Notes under the pieces: generated by a model
Seen by the model: the letters and a program-made list of their open reading frames with translations, nothing else
Database searches by the model: none
Told to the model about the DNA's origin: nothing
From: a virus
IMG/VR virus record: IMGVR_UViG_3300025012_000035
Location: 78,797 to 142,796 of that record
Strand: one strand, 5' to 3'
DNA length: 64,000 nt
In this document: positions 41,144-49,887 of the stretch, piece by piece
Numbering within the stretch: position 1 is the stretch's first letter
Layout: each line of letters starts with the position of its first letter
Made by a program: the position numbers and the translations under genes

Positions 41144-41500
41144 ATGAGTTATTATGAACATTATAGAGGTACTTTAACTAAAGTAGAAAGATTAGAAAAT
41201 GAATCACTAGAAGATCAATGCAAAAGATTATTAGAAGAAAAAATGTTACAAGAAGTAATTTTACCTGAATATTATGATTCATATGCAGAAATGTTAATTG
41301 ATGAATTTTATAAAGAATATTATACATATAATGGTATTTTATATTCAATGTATAGGGAATCAATTGATTCAGATGGTGATATTTTTAATGCAAATGAAGG
41401 AGAAAACGGAACGATAAATTTTGAAGTTAGATATTATAATGGTGGTTGTGGATTTAATGAAGCAATTGAAGAAGCAATAAAGAATATAAATATAAAATAG
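41144..41500 (+). CDS. Hypothetical acidic protein, 118 aa
   Basis: ATG after AAAAGGAG. Strongly acidic and Tyr-rich; helical first half, beta-like end (GTINFEVRYYNGGCGFNEAIEEAI). No family recognised. Confidence 0.55.
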   Translation: MSYYEHYRGTLTKVERLENESLEDQCKRLLEEKMLQEVILPEYYDSYAEMLIDEFYKEYYTYNGILYSMYRESIDSDGDIFNANEGENGTINFEVRYYNGGCGFNEAIEEAIKNINIK

Positions 41501-41534
41501 ATATAATAATTATAATAAAGGAGAAAATAAAAAC

Positions 41535-42185
41535 ATGGATATTAACTTATTTTCAAAGATAGTTAAAAAATTAGACGAACAAGATTTTGAGTATTTTAAA
41601 TATACATACAATAATAAAATTTATGGTTTTAAAGAAATTGGTGATGATAGTTGGGAAGACGAAGGTAAATATCAATATAAAACTGAACAAGGACAGTTAA
41701 TCGAGATGAATGATAAATATAAAGAAATACGATTATTCCGTTTTGGTGTATCACGTTCTGTTCAAAGAAATGGAAGTTATTTTACTGATTATAATTATGA
41801 CTATGAACCATATGAATTTTATGAATTAAAAGAAGTTTTAATTCCTGAAGTAATCATACCTGCACATATGGAAACTAGATGGGATAAGTTAAGTATTGAT
41901 TTAGATAGTGTGGTAGATGAAGAGGAAGAAGAGAGAATTAGATTAGAGTTAGAAAAGGAAAGGTTAGAGGAAGAAGAAATAGCAGAAAAAGAAAGATTAA
42001 CTAAATTATATCCTATGAATAATACGGATATTATTAAAATGGTTAATAAAAGTTTAAAGAAAAAGAAAATTGAGAAATTTACTTTACAAGAAATGAGAAA
42101 AGAATATTTTGATATTGTAGTTAAGAAGAAATTAGAGAATCAGGATTGGATTGATTATCACAGAAAAATTATTTATGGTGAGTAG
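41535..42185 (+). CDS. Hypothetical acidic protein with charged helix, 216 aa
   Basis: ATG after AAAGGAG. Beta-like N-terminal domain with Tyr-rich segment (YNYDYEPYEFYELKEV), then a long acidic helix at residues 130-155 (EEEEERIRLELEKERLEEEE) and a basic tail. Immediately upstream of the methyltransferase. No family recognised. Confidence 0.55.
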   Translation: MDINLFSKIVKKLDEQDFEYFKYTYNNKIYGFKEIGDDSWEDEGKYQYKTEQGQLIEMNDKYKEIRLFRFGVSRSVQRNGSYFTDYNYDYEPYEFYELKEVLIPEVIIPAHMETRWDKLSIDLDSVVDEEEEERIRLELEKERLEEEEIAEKERLTKLYPMNNTDIIKMVNKSLKKKKIEKFTLQEMRKEYFDIVVKKKLENQDWIDYHRKIIYGE

Positions 42186-42218
42186 TTGATAATTTAAAGT
42201 TATAGAAAGGAATGATTT

Positions 42219-43565
42219 ATTATAGGCAGTACAATTTATTCTGACCAAAAACTAATGTATTTTCCTACACAACAATATGAAACATATAGATTATTAGCAA
42301 TACTAGGTGATTTGCAATTAGATTATATAAAAGAAAGATACATAAGAGAATATTCTGTAATTCCAAAAGAAGAATATAATGAATTATTTATATTATCAGC
42401 AAATCACAATATTCCAATAAGGTTTGTCATTTTTGACAAATGGTTAAAAGAAGAAAGATATGATTTAATTAAGGAATATTTTACTATTAGATTCGGTAGT
42501 GATAGTTATAATAATAGGAAAGAAAATTTTCCTATTACAATTTGCGATCCATTTTGTGGGGAAGGAGAATTTCTAGACGTATTCAAGTCATTCATTCCGA
42601 AAGATAAGTATAGTGGAGATATATTTTTAATTGGTAATGAATTAGAGGGAAATCGTTTCGATGTTATAAAAGATAATGATAATATTGATGAAAAACATAA
42701 TAAATCATTTGAAGAATTGAATTTAGGAAGTTCTATTTGCAGTTTAATTTTATTCAACCCTCCATACGGATCGCAAACAAACGGATTGAGAAATGTTAGA
42801 TTTTATCTTTCTATGGTTTTAGAAAAAAGTATATTATACAATCAACATAATTCAAAAGACTACAAAACAGGTTATATGGTATTTGTTATCCGTAAAGATG
42901 ATTTTATTGATAGTTTAGATATAATATGTCAACATTTTGATGTATTTAAAAATGCAATTTACAAAGTAAATGCAGAAGAATATGCAAAATATAAACAATA
43001 TATTTTCATTGGTAGATTAAAAAATAATCCATTTAATTTAAGCAACGTCACAGATGCAATGGATTATCAAAAACATTACAATGATATAAAAAGAATAATT
43101 GAATCAGAACCAGAGTTTGAGTTAAATATGTACGATACATATAGAATGATGAATTATCCTTATGTATATTATGAAACAGCAAAAGAAAATAATAAATATG
43201 TTCAAGTTTCTGATAATTACATAAGTAAAAATGATAGTGTATGGAAATGGGTTAAGGATATTACTGAATTAAAGAATTTAGGAGAAGAAACATTAACTAT
43301 TCCTAAACCACCAAAACCAGGAGAAATAGCAAATATTTTAGCAAGTGGAATGGTAAATGGAGATATGGATTTAGATGGAAAAGGAAAACATGTTGTTATA
43401 GGTGGAACTAAAAAAGTCGAAAGAAAAGAAGTAAATACCTATAAAGATGAGAATGGAGAAAAGATTACAGAAACTAAAACAATTAGATTAAGTTTACCTT
43501 ATTTGAATATATTATGTTCAGAAAACGGAGAATTGAAGATTAAAGAGTTAGGTGGTTCAGAATAA
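42219..43565 (+). CDS. DUF6094-like N6-adenine DNA methyltransferase, about 448 aa
   Basis: AAAGGA (42206-42211) is followed by in-frame ATT 42219 and ATA 42222, whereas the first ATG (42255) has no ribosome-binding site, so the start is probably non-standard. TICDPFCGEGEFLDVF is the SAM-binding motif I and LILFNPPYGSQ the catalytic NPPY of adenine methyltransferases. RKDDFIDSL and YIFIGRLKNN follow as in DUF6094. It presumably methylates phage DNA, perhaps against restriction. The helicase gene follows directly. Confidence 0.75.
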   Translation: MIGSTIYSDQKLMYFPTQQYETYRLLAILGDLQLDYIKERYIREYSVIPKEEYNELFILSANHNIPIRFVIFDKWLKEERYDLIKEYFTIRFGSDSYNNRKENFPITICDPFCGEGEFLDVFKSFIPKDKYSGDIFLIGNELEGNRFDVIKDNDNIDEKHNKSFEELNLGSSICSLILFNPPYGSQTNGLRNVRFYLSMVLEKSILYNQHNSKDYKTGYMVFVIRKDDFIDSLDIICQHFDVFKNAIYKVNAEEYAKYKQYIFIGRLKNNPFNLSNVTDAMDYQKHYNDIKRIIESEPEFELNMYDTYRMMNYPYVYYETAKENNKYVQVSDNYISKNDSVWKWVKDITELKNLGEETLTIPKPPKPGEIANILASGMVNGDMDLDGKGKHVVIGGTKKVERKEVNTYKDENGEKITETKTIRLSLPYLNILCSENGELKIKELGGSE

Positions 43566-43566
43566 T

Positions 43567-46140
43567 ATGATTCCTTACATACAAACAGATGGCAAAAATA
43601 AAATCAATTGTAATTCTGATTTAATTATTTTAGATGATAGTAATCCAATTTTAATTTCTTTATGTGATATAAATATTAAAAATAAAAAAATATGTGCAGA
43701 TTTAATTGCTCAATCATATAGTAATACAGTATCATTAAGAGACAGAGAAGATATTAATTTTGTTAAAGTCTTATATGGAAGAGAGAATCATTATAGATAT
43801 AAGTCTGATAGAATGGAGAATAATCTTACTCACACTGTTATTTATAATACCAATATAAATCAATATTGTATCAATTGGAATAATGAAGATAAGAGTGAAA
43901 TTATTACAAAATATCTAAGAAATATACATTATTTACCTGTGACAAGTAAGATTGTAAAAATAATTATAGATAAAGATGAAATTGAACAAACAAAATATAA
44001 ATATAGTAATTATGGTTGTGTTAGTGAGTGTACTGTTTATACAAATAATCCGATGTTTACAGAATTAAAAGTATATAAAATTAATGTGACTTGGTTTAAG
44101 GAAAAGTTAAATGAATTAAAATTAGAAGGATATGAAAATGATTTTGATTGGAGTAAAATAGACGATATAGAGAGTTACATTTTCACATTTTTAAAACCGA
44201 TTAAAGAAAAACTAAAGAAAAATATCAAGGTATTATTTAATCCGAATAATATTAATCAAAAAATATTTGAAGGTAAATTAAAACCATTCGATGGGCAAGT
44301 ACCTGTGATTCAAGCAGGATTAGAAGTTTTAAAGAGAGATAGAGTTGTTTATTTAGCTGCACAACCTGGATTTGGTAAGTCATTATGTTCAACAAAAATG
44401 AATCATTGTCATTTATATCAAAATAAAAAGAATTATGTTACTCTTTTAGTAGTTCCGTCTATTACGTTAACTCAATGGAAAGAAGAAATAAAAAATAGTA
44501 TTAAAGATAAAGCAGATATACATATAATTAAGAAAACTACAGATTTTATTAAACTATATAATCAAACTAATTTACATTTTGATAAACCTACTTACATCCT
44601 TGTAGGTAAAGAAACTTTTAAACTTGATTCTAAAAAAGTATCAGGAGTAAACATAAAAACCAGAGAAATTAAACGAAAAAAAGAAGTAGAAAATAGTAGT
44701 TACTATTACATTAGAAAAGAGATAAAAGAAGTCAAAGAGAAGATAGTTATTGCATGTTGTCCTGATTGTGGTGTACCATTAAGAAATGAATTAAGAAAAA
44801 AAGAAGATGTATTCTTTACAGAGAAAGATTTTCAAGGTAATCCTAAGAAAAGTAATTATAAATGTTTTAATTGTGATGCAGTTTTATGGCAAAATACATA
44901 TGATAAAACTAAGAAAAGTAGTTTAATTAGATTTATCAAAACAAAAAATATTCATTTTGATAGTGTAATTTTCGATGAGATTCATAGAAGTAACAATTCT
45001 GAGAGTCTAATCGGTTCAGCGACTAGAACATTATTTAATTTTTGTAATAAAATAATACTTGCGACCGGAACCAGTAATAATGGGTATAGTTCTTCTTTGC
45101 ATAACATATTATTAGGATTATTCTCTAATAAACTTAAAGCAAATAATGTATTAGATATTAAAGATTTTATAAAAGCATACGGAACATTAATGGCAATAAA
45201 TAAGAAAAAAGATGGAGAATATCGTTATTCTGGTAGAAGTGAGATTAAAGATAGTGATTTTATTGAGTGCGAGGGCATAAACCCAATAATTTTTGTTAGA
45301 TATTTAGCAGAAAACTTTATATTTGCAACATTAGATGATTTAGGTAAAGATTTACCTGATTTAAATGAGTATTATATTCCTATTAAGCAAACTGAAGAAA
45401 TGGAAAGAAACGAAGATAAATTATGGAATGATATTACATCAGCAAACGCATTTAATGCAAAAATGTATGAAGTTTCAATTGTAAAACACTATGTAAATAA
45501 TCCTTTTGATTGGAGTAGTATTACAATTGAAGGGAAAGATGTTACAAATATTATTCAACCAACATGTATTAGTGATACTATATTACCTAAAGAAGAAAAA
45601 GTATTAGAAATTGTTAAACAAAATATATATGAAGATAGAAAATGTTGCATATATGTTAATTTCAATAATGGTGGAGAATATATGAATGGAGATACTATTG
45701 ATAAAAGAATTGAAAAATTACTTGTTAAAAATGGAATCAGAGTATTTGTATTAAAGGCATCAGTAAAAACGATTGAAAGAAGAGAATTATTAGAGAAAAA
45801 GAAAGATGATTTTGATGTGTTAATTTGCAATCCTGTGGTTATTCAGGAGGGTGTAAATATTGTTTACATTCCAAGCTATTTAAATTTTATACCTTCATAT
45901 CATGTGAATACAGTTGAACAATCTAATTTAAGAGGTTATAGAGCAGTAAGCACAGTAGAGAATAGAATTTATCATTTGTATTATGAAAATAGTTGTGAGA
46001 ATAAAATTATTAAAAGACATCAAAGAAAAATGGCAGAAAGTAAAGCAATTACAGGGCAATTTAACGTGCATTTAGAGGACGATGATAGTATAAGGACAGC
46101 AAGTAAGTTTGGAAAGAAAATTAATGATGGTGTTGTTTAA
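43567..46140 (+). CDS. Superfamily 2 (SNF2/DEAD-like) helicase with zinc finger, 857 aa
   Basis: ATG 43567 (GTG 43552 also possible) right after the methyltransferase. Motif I AAQPGFGKSLCSTK near residue 270, motif II VIFDEIHRSNNSE near 475, motif III ILATGTS, and a motif VI-like EQSNLRGYRAVST near 785. Between I and II lies CCPDCGVPLRNELRKK...YKCFNCDAVLW, a four-Cys zinc insert. N-terminal 250 residues unassigned. Coupling to an adenine methyltransferase recalls methyltransferase-helicase anti-restriction modules, but replication or repair roles are equally possible. Confidence 0.75.
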   Translation: MIPYIQTDGKNKINCNSDLIILDDSNPILISLCDINIKNKKICADLIAQSYSNTVSLRDREDINFVKVLYGRENHYRYKSDRMENNLTHTVIYNTNINQYCINWNNEDKSEIITKYLRNIHYLPVTSKIVKIIIDKDEIEQTKYKYSNYGCVSECTVYTNNPMFTELKVYKINVTWFKEKLNELKLEGYENDFDWSKIDDIESYIFTFLKPIKEKLKKNIKVLFNPNNINQKIFEGKLKPFDGQVPVIQAGLEVLKRDRVVYLAAQPGFGKSLCSTKMNHCHLYQNKKNYVTLLVVPSITLTQWKEEIKNSIKDKADIHIIKKTTDFIKLYNQTNLHFDKPTYILVGKETFKLDSKKVSGVNIKTREIKRKKEVENSSYYYIRKEIKEVKEKIVIACCPDCGVPLRNELRKKEDVFFTEKDFQGNPKKSNYKCFNCDAVLWQNTYDKTKKSSLIRFIKTKNIHFDSVIFDEIHRSNNSESLIGSATRTLFNFCNKIILATGTSNNGYSSSLHNILLGLFSNKLKANNVLDIKDFIKAYGTLMAINKKKDGEYRYSGRSEIKDSDFIECEGINPIIFVRYLAENFIFATLDDLGKDLPDLNEYYIPIKQTEEMERNEDKLWNDITSANAFNAKMYEVSIVKHYVNNPFDWSSITIEGKDVTNIIQPTCISDTILPKEEKVLEIVKQNIYEDRKCCIYVNFNNGGEYMNGDTIDKRIEKLLVKNGIRVFVLKASVKTIERRELLEKKKDDFDVLICNPVVIQEGVNIVYIPSYLNFIPSYHVNTVEQSNLRGYRAVSTVENRIYHLYYENSCENKIIKRHQRKMAESKAITGQFNVHLEDDDSIRTASKFGKKINDGVV

Positions 46141-46147
46141 GAAACAC

Positions 46148-46176
46148 TTGACATTGTAAATATAATAGTGTAGAAT
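46148..46176 (+). promoter_or_regulatory. Sigma-70-type promoter
   Basis: TTGACA at 46148-46153, 17-base spacer, TAGAAT at 46171-46176. The -10 and following bases belong to an inverted repeat (next entry). Confidence 0.75.
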
Positions 46177-46224
46177 ATCACTAATAGCAATACATAAGTA
46201 ATTAATTAAAGGAGTGATATTCTA
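46171..46224 (+). promoter_or_regulatory. Inverted repeat joining promoter -10 to ribosome-binding site
   Basis: TAGAATATCACT (46171-46182) is the exact complement of AGTGATATTCTA (46213-46224). The right arm starts in the AGGAG and ends with the A of the ATG start. If transcription starts early enough, the mRNA 5' end could pair with and hide the start site. As DNA it could be an operator pair. The same geometry occurs at 49830. Confidence 0.65.
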
Positions 46225-46529
46225 TGCAAAACAAATTAAATAATACATCATTAGAAGAAAGATTATTAGAAATTGCAGAACCTTTATCACGTATGGCAGG
46301 AGATAGATATTTAGATATTGCTAAGAAAAGATATGATGAAGGATTAAATTTTAAACTAAACAATCCTAGTATTAACTATGTAACAATTGCAAGAAATGGT
46401 GTATGGTCTGCATCAGGGAATGATATTAGTGTAATGAGTTATGAGAAAATTAATTATCATACAGGTAGTAATAGTTTTTATGAAGGATTAGTAGATAGTG
46501 GGATTGAGATTAGGGATTTGAGAGTTTAA
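46224..46529 (+). CDS. Hypothetical protein, 101 aa
   Basis: ATG after AAAGGAG, inside the inverted-repeat arm. Helical first half (LEERLLEIAEPLSRMAGDRYLDIAKKRYDEG), beta-like second half. No family recognised. It has an unusual, probably regulated start region. Confidence 0.6.
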   Translation: MQNKLNNTSLEERLLEIAEPLSRMAGDRYLDIAKKRYDEGLNFKLNNPSINYVTIARNGVWSASGNDISVMSYEKINYHTGSNSFYEGLVDSGIEIRDLRV

Positions 46530-46531
46530 TG

Positions 46532-46606
46532 TTAAATATATTCTTCAAATAAATAAAATTATAAGAAGATAAAGGGTGAGATTTACACCTAATTAGAGTT
46601 AAATCT
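46532..46606 (+). repeat. Two-hairpin intergenic repeat, copy 2
   Basis: Shares ATATTCTTCAA, AGAAGATAAAGGGTGAGATT and AATTAGAG with 27627-27702. The GGGTG stem pairs with CACCT, keeping the hairpin by one G-U. The following region to 46687 holds AACCTTTTATCATGATTTT, another shared leader motif, and no gene. Confidence 0.6.
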
Positions 46607-46687
46607 AATAAAATAAATAGAAATATTTATATAAATTGAACCTTTTATCATGATTTTATAAATAGAAGTAAAAAGTTAAAATAGCTC

Positions 46688-46716
46688 TTGACAGAGTATA
46701 AATATAATAGTACAAT
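46688..46716 (+). promoter_or_regulatory. Sigma-70-type promoter
   Basis: TTGACA at 46688-46693, 17-base spacer, TACAAT at 46711-46716. Drives the secreted-protein gene. Its spacer resembles that of 35274 (GAGTATAAA). Confidence 0.75.
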
Positions 46717-46777
46717 GTAAATGTCAATAGTTATTAAATAAAAAACAAAATTAAAAAAGAAAAGGAGAAAAAGAAAA

Positions 46778-47380
46778 GTGAAAAAGAAAATTTTATCGTT
46801 AATGGTGATTGTAACAGTAATTCTATCTATCCCATGTTTTGCTTTTGCAAAAAGTTTCAGTGGAGGATCAAGAAGTAGTAGTAGTTTTAAATCAAGTCCA
46901 TCTATAAGCACAACTAAAACTATTACACCTTCAACTTCTACAAAATTTAGTGGTGGAAGTTATTCTAGTAATACTAATAAAACAAATACTACTAATACTA
47001 CTAAATCTACTCCTACAACAAAAACATCTACAGGATTTACTACTGGAAAAACAAAAGTATCACCATCTATTCAAGAAAAATATGGTTCTGGTTATTCATC
47101 TTATAATGGAAGAAAATATTATGGAAATTCAAGATATTATCCTACTTCAAATTATAGTGGTTTTAATCATGTAAGTAGTTTTTGGCCTGGATTTATGGTT
47201 GGTACAATGTTAGGTACAATGTTTCATCCTTGGGGTGGTGCTTATGCAGTACCTGCTGGTGGAGTAGTAGTTCAACCATTTTCAATATTAGGGACATTGT
47301 TTGATTTATTTTTGTTAGTGTTGATTGGATATATTATTTATAGAATTTATAAAAAGAGAAAAGAAAAGGAGAAGAAATAA
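46778..47380 (+). CDS. Secreted or membrane-anchored Ser/Thr-rich protein, 200 aa
   Basis: GTG start after AAAAGGAG. A signal peptide MKKKILSLMVIVTVIL...CFAFA with probable cleavage before Lys25. Residues 27-95 are low-complexity Ser/Thr/Lys/Gly (TNKTNTTNTTKSTPTTKTST), residues 96-130 Tyr/Gly/Ser-rich. A hydrophobic region with FHPWGG and one membrane helix (residues about 168-188) precedes a basic tail, so the mature protein would face outside, anchored at its C-terminus. An unusual protein for a phage; surface change or superinfection exclusion are possible roles. Confidence 0.65.
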   Translation: MKKKILSLMVIVTVILSIPCFAFAKSFSGGSRSSSSFKSSPSISTTKTITPSTSTKFSGGSYSSNTNKTNTTNTTKSTPTTKTSTGFTTGKTKVSPSIQEKYGSGYSSYNGRKYYGNSRYYPTSNYSGFNHVSSFWPGFMVGTMLGTMFHPWGGAYAVPAGGVVVQPFSILGTLFDLFLLVLIGYIIYRIYKKRKEKEKK

Positions 47381-47381
47381 T

Positions 47382-47693
47382 ATGAAAATAACATTAAATC
47401 ATCAAGATATTATAAATGCATTATGTATTTCAACAGCAATTGAATATAGTGATTTTCACAATCATTATCATCATTTAGATAATGTATATGTTGAAGAAAT
47501 TAATCATGATGAAATTAAAGGATTTTCAGCAAATGTAATTATTCATAATAGGAATAGATATTTAAAGCAACAAGATATGATTAATTACATAGGTATTTAT
47601 TTATCTAATTATTATAAATTTAAGATTAAAGATTTATTGATTGAAATAAAAATTGATAATAATAACCTTATTGCGGAAATTGAAGTTGAATAA
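47382..47693 (+). CDS. Hypothetical protein, 103 aa
   Basis: ATG 47382 after AAAAGGAGAAG at the end of the preceding gene. ITLNHQDIINALCISTAIEYSDFHNHYHHLDNVYVEEI: His-rich, with a start like small phage proteins of a helix plus strands. Ends in beta strands. No family recognised. Confidence 0.55.
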   Translation: MKITLNHQDIINALCISTAIEYSDFHNHYHHLDNVYVEEINHDEIKGFSANVIIHNRNRYLKQQDMINYIGIYLSNYYKFKIKDLLIEIKIDNNNLIAEIEVE

Positions 47694-47868
47694 AAAAATA
47701 TATATAATAATATCTAAGTATGTCTAACTATTTATTTTGAAATTGGAAATACAATTGATTTTATCAAAATCGTCATTTTACAAACCCTTGATTTATAAGG
47801 GTTTTCAGCACCTAAAAACATGATAAAACCTGTATTTGGTCATGAAATTTTAAAGGAGGTAATAATAT
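47694..47868 (+). other. Non-coding leader with AAACCCTT hairpin and CATGA hairpin
   Basis: AAACCCTT/AAGGGTTT at 47782-47804 is a perfect 8-bp hairpin. CATGATAAAACC...GGTCATG (about 47819-47843) forms a second stem, and AAAGGAGG follows. The clearest copy of the dispersed leader family. Confidence 0.5.
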
Positions 47869-48150
47869 ATTTTTACTAAATATGAAAGAAACAATGGAAA
47901 TCATACGGAAGTTATATGTTCTTATTGTAGAAAATTATTAATTGATTTAGAAGAACATTGGTCATTTGGATTAGATCAACATCCGAAGATTAAAGATATG
48001 ATAGAAAAAGATTTATTAATTTGTGATTGTGAATATGCTAAATATGATTTGAAGTTAAGAAAAAATATTAATAAATATGAAAAAGAGATAGAAAAATGCA
48101 GAGAAAAATTAAATGATTTATGGCATATGGTAAATCCATTTCCATTTTAA
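47869..48150 (+). CDS. Zinc-knuckle protein, 93 aa, apparent ATT start
   Basis: AAAGGAGG is followed nine bases later by ATT (47869) opening IFTKYERNNGNHTEVICSYCRKLL. The first in-frame ATG is about 43 codons in and has no signal. CSYC and CDCEY give a possible zinc site; the C-terminal half is a charged helix. Confidence 0.5.
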   Translation: MFTKYERNNGNHTEVICSYCRKLLIDLEEHWSFGLDQHPKIKDMIEKDLLICDCEYAKYDLKLRKNINKYEKEIEKCREKLNDLWHMVNPFPF

Positions 48151-48182
48151 AAAGATAAAATAAGAAAGGAGAAGTTAATCTA

Positions 48183-49280
48183 TTGAACACAACAATATTT
48201 ATACCCAAAACTATCAAGGTAGGTTATCAAGAACGCAATGATACATATACAAAAAAGTTAGCATACGTTATCTATTATGATCAAAAAGGTAAATTAAGGA
48301 AAGAAAATAGTTGGGAATCATGGAGAGATAGCAAGATAGAACCACAAGAATTTTCAAATGAACCAACTTCAGGATTTGTTTTAAATAAGAAAGTAGGAGA
48401 TTATGCAAGTAGATGGAGTCATAGACAAGCATACTGTAGAGTGTATGATTCAAGAGGTGATTTTGAATTTGAAATAACAATTGAAAATTTACTTTATATC
48501 TTAGAAAATGCAACGTCAACGAAAGGAAAAGGGTTAGAAGGAGAATTCATTTACGGATGGAGTGGCAAGGATTTAATATTAATTCCTTGTGAATCACCAG
48601 ATTATAAAGAAATAACTCAATATAACGATATAATTCATGAGAAAAACTATGTAAAGGTTAAAGACTTGACATTAGGTGGTATATATAAAACAAAAACAAA
48701 TGAAGAATATATTTATATGGGTAGATTTGATTATTATGATGACATCTACGAGAATATTCCATATGAATCAAATAGTTACTATGGTAAAACTACAAGATAT
48801 AATAGTGTAAAGAAAAATATAAACAAAGGTAAACATCATTATTTTGTTAAAAAGTATGAAGATGATAAATATTTTAGTTTATTAGCACTAAAAAGTTTAG
48901 GAGAAAGATTTATTTCAATTATATCTTCAGAATGTGTTGATAACTATGCAGAATTATTTGATAAACTTGAATGTAATCCACATTATTCACCTATTGATGA
49001 AAGTAAGGATGAGTATATTGCGTATACATTTGAAGAGTTTGTTGAAAAATTAAAAAATAAAATGTGGTATTTTTATTTTTATGATTCACAGAAAAATTAT
49101 TTATTAGTAGATTATGCATATAAAAAATCAAAAGAGGATGAACAAAAATACCTATTACAAAATAGGAATACTTATGAAAGATCTCAAGAACTAAGTTTTG
49201 AAGAAATATTCAATCAAACACAACCAATGTATAAAAACACATATTTAACAAATGGAAAACTATATTCGGAGGGAAAATAA
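48183..49280 (+). CDS. Conserved large-phage protein of unknown function, 365 aa
   Basis: TTG start after AAAGGAG. It begins IFIPKTIKVGYQERNDTYTKKLAYVIYYDQKGKLRKENSW and continues SGFVLNKKVGDYASRWSHRQAYCRVYD. I recognise this pattern from uncharacterised proteins of other large phages but know no function. Beta-rich N-terminal domain; helical C-terminus. Confidence 0.65.
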   Translation: MNTTIFIPKTIKVGYQERNDTYTKKLAYVIYYDQKGKLRKENSWESWRDSKIEPQEFSNEPTSGFVLNKKVGDYASRWSHRQAYCRVYDSRGDFEFEITIENLLYILENATSTKGKGLEGEFIYGWSGKDLILIPCESPDYKEITQYNDIIHEKNYVKVKDLTLGGIYKTKTNEEYIYMGRFDYYDDIYENIPYESNSYYGKTTRYNSVKKNINKGKHHYFVKKYEDDKYFSLLALKSLGERFISIISSECVDNYAELFDKLECNPHYSPIDESKDEYIAYTFEEFVEKLKNKMWYFYFYDSQKNYLLVDYAYKKSKEDEQKYLLQNRNTYERSQELSFEEIFNQTQPMYKNTYLTNGKLYSEGK

Positions 49281-49281
49281 T

Positions 49282-49698
49282 ATGAGTGAAAAACAAATGA
49301 CAAATGATGATAAGATTATGTTGTTGAAATCTCAGATTGCAGATAAAAAGAAAGGATTAAAAGGTAAGAAAAAGTTTTCACCTTTAACAAATTGTAATAT
49401 TGAATTAGATGGAACAAGATATAATATACATGTTTCACAGAAAGAATTATTAACTCATTTATTAGTTAAATTAAATTCATATTTATTATCTGCTGTTGAT
49501 TTAGGATTAGATGAAGAATATGTTATTTCTGGTTATGTAATTGATCGATGGATTACGGATATTAAGTTGAAATTAGAGATTTTGAAATATGAAGAAGAGG
49601 ATAGGAAATTGAAGATGTTGGAAAATAACCTTCATGTGCTTTTATCTTCAGAAAGACAGGTTTCATTAGCAATTGCTGAAATTGAATCAATGATTTAG
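49282..49698 (+). CDS. Hypothetical protein, 138 aa
   Basis: ATG 49282 follows GGAGGG, two bases after the previous stop. A basic stretch (KKKGLKGKKKF), then beta and helical segments (LLVKLNSYLLSAVDLGLDE). No family recognised. Likely cotranscribed with the preceding gene. Confidence 0.55.
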   Translation: MSEKQMTNDDKIMLLKSQIADKKKGLKGKKKFSPLTNCNIELDGTRYNIHVSQKELLTHLLVKLNSYLLSAVDLGLDEEYVISGYVIDRWITDIKLKLEILKYEEEDRKLKMLENNLHVLLSSERQVSLAIAEIESMI

Positions 49699-49717
49699 TA
49701 GGTTTAATGTTTTTACA

Positions 49718-49764
49718 ATACTACATATGGTATAGATATATATTATAAATACTATATGTAGTAT
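49718..49764. repeat. Intergenic palindrome of the ACTACATATAGT family
   Basis: ATACTACATATGGTAT (49718-49733) and ATACTATATGTAGTAT (49749-49764) form a 16-bp stem with one G-U pair and a 15-base loop. Confidence 0.7.
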
Positions 49765-49806
49765 AAAAATCAAAACCAAACATAAATTTTGTTTCGATAT
49801 TTTTTC

Positions 49807-49835
49807 TTGACAAATAGTAAATATAATTGTATACT
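49807..49835 (+). promoter_or_regulatory. Sigma-70-type promoter
   Basis: TTGACA at 49807-49812, 17-base spacer, TATACT at 49830-49835. Drives the HNH gene and perhaps the RNA-repair block. Confidence 0.75.
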
Positions 49836-49887
49836 AATACTAGTTAATACATTAAAAAATTAATAAATATTAAGGAGTGTTAGTATA
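49830..49887 (+). promoter_or_regulatory. Inverted repeat joining promoter -10 to ribosome-binding site, copy 2
   Basis: TATACTAATACT (49830-49841) pairs with AGTGTTAGTATA (49876-49887) with one G-U. As at 46171, the left arm starts with the -10 and the right arm runs from the AGGAG to the A of ATG. The arm sequences differ from those at 46171 but pairing is kept. Confidence 0.65.
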
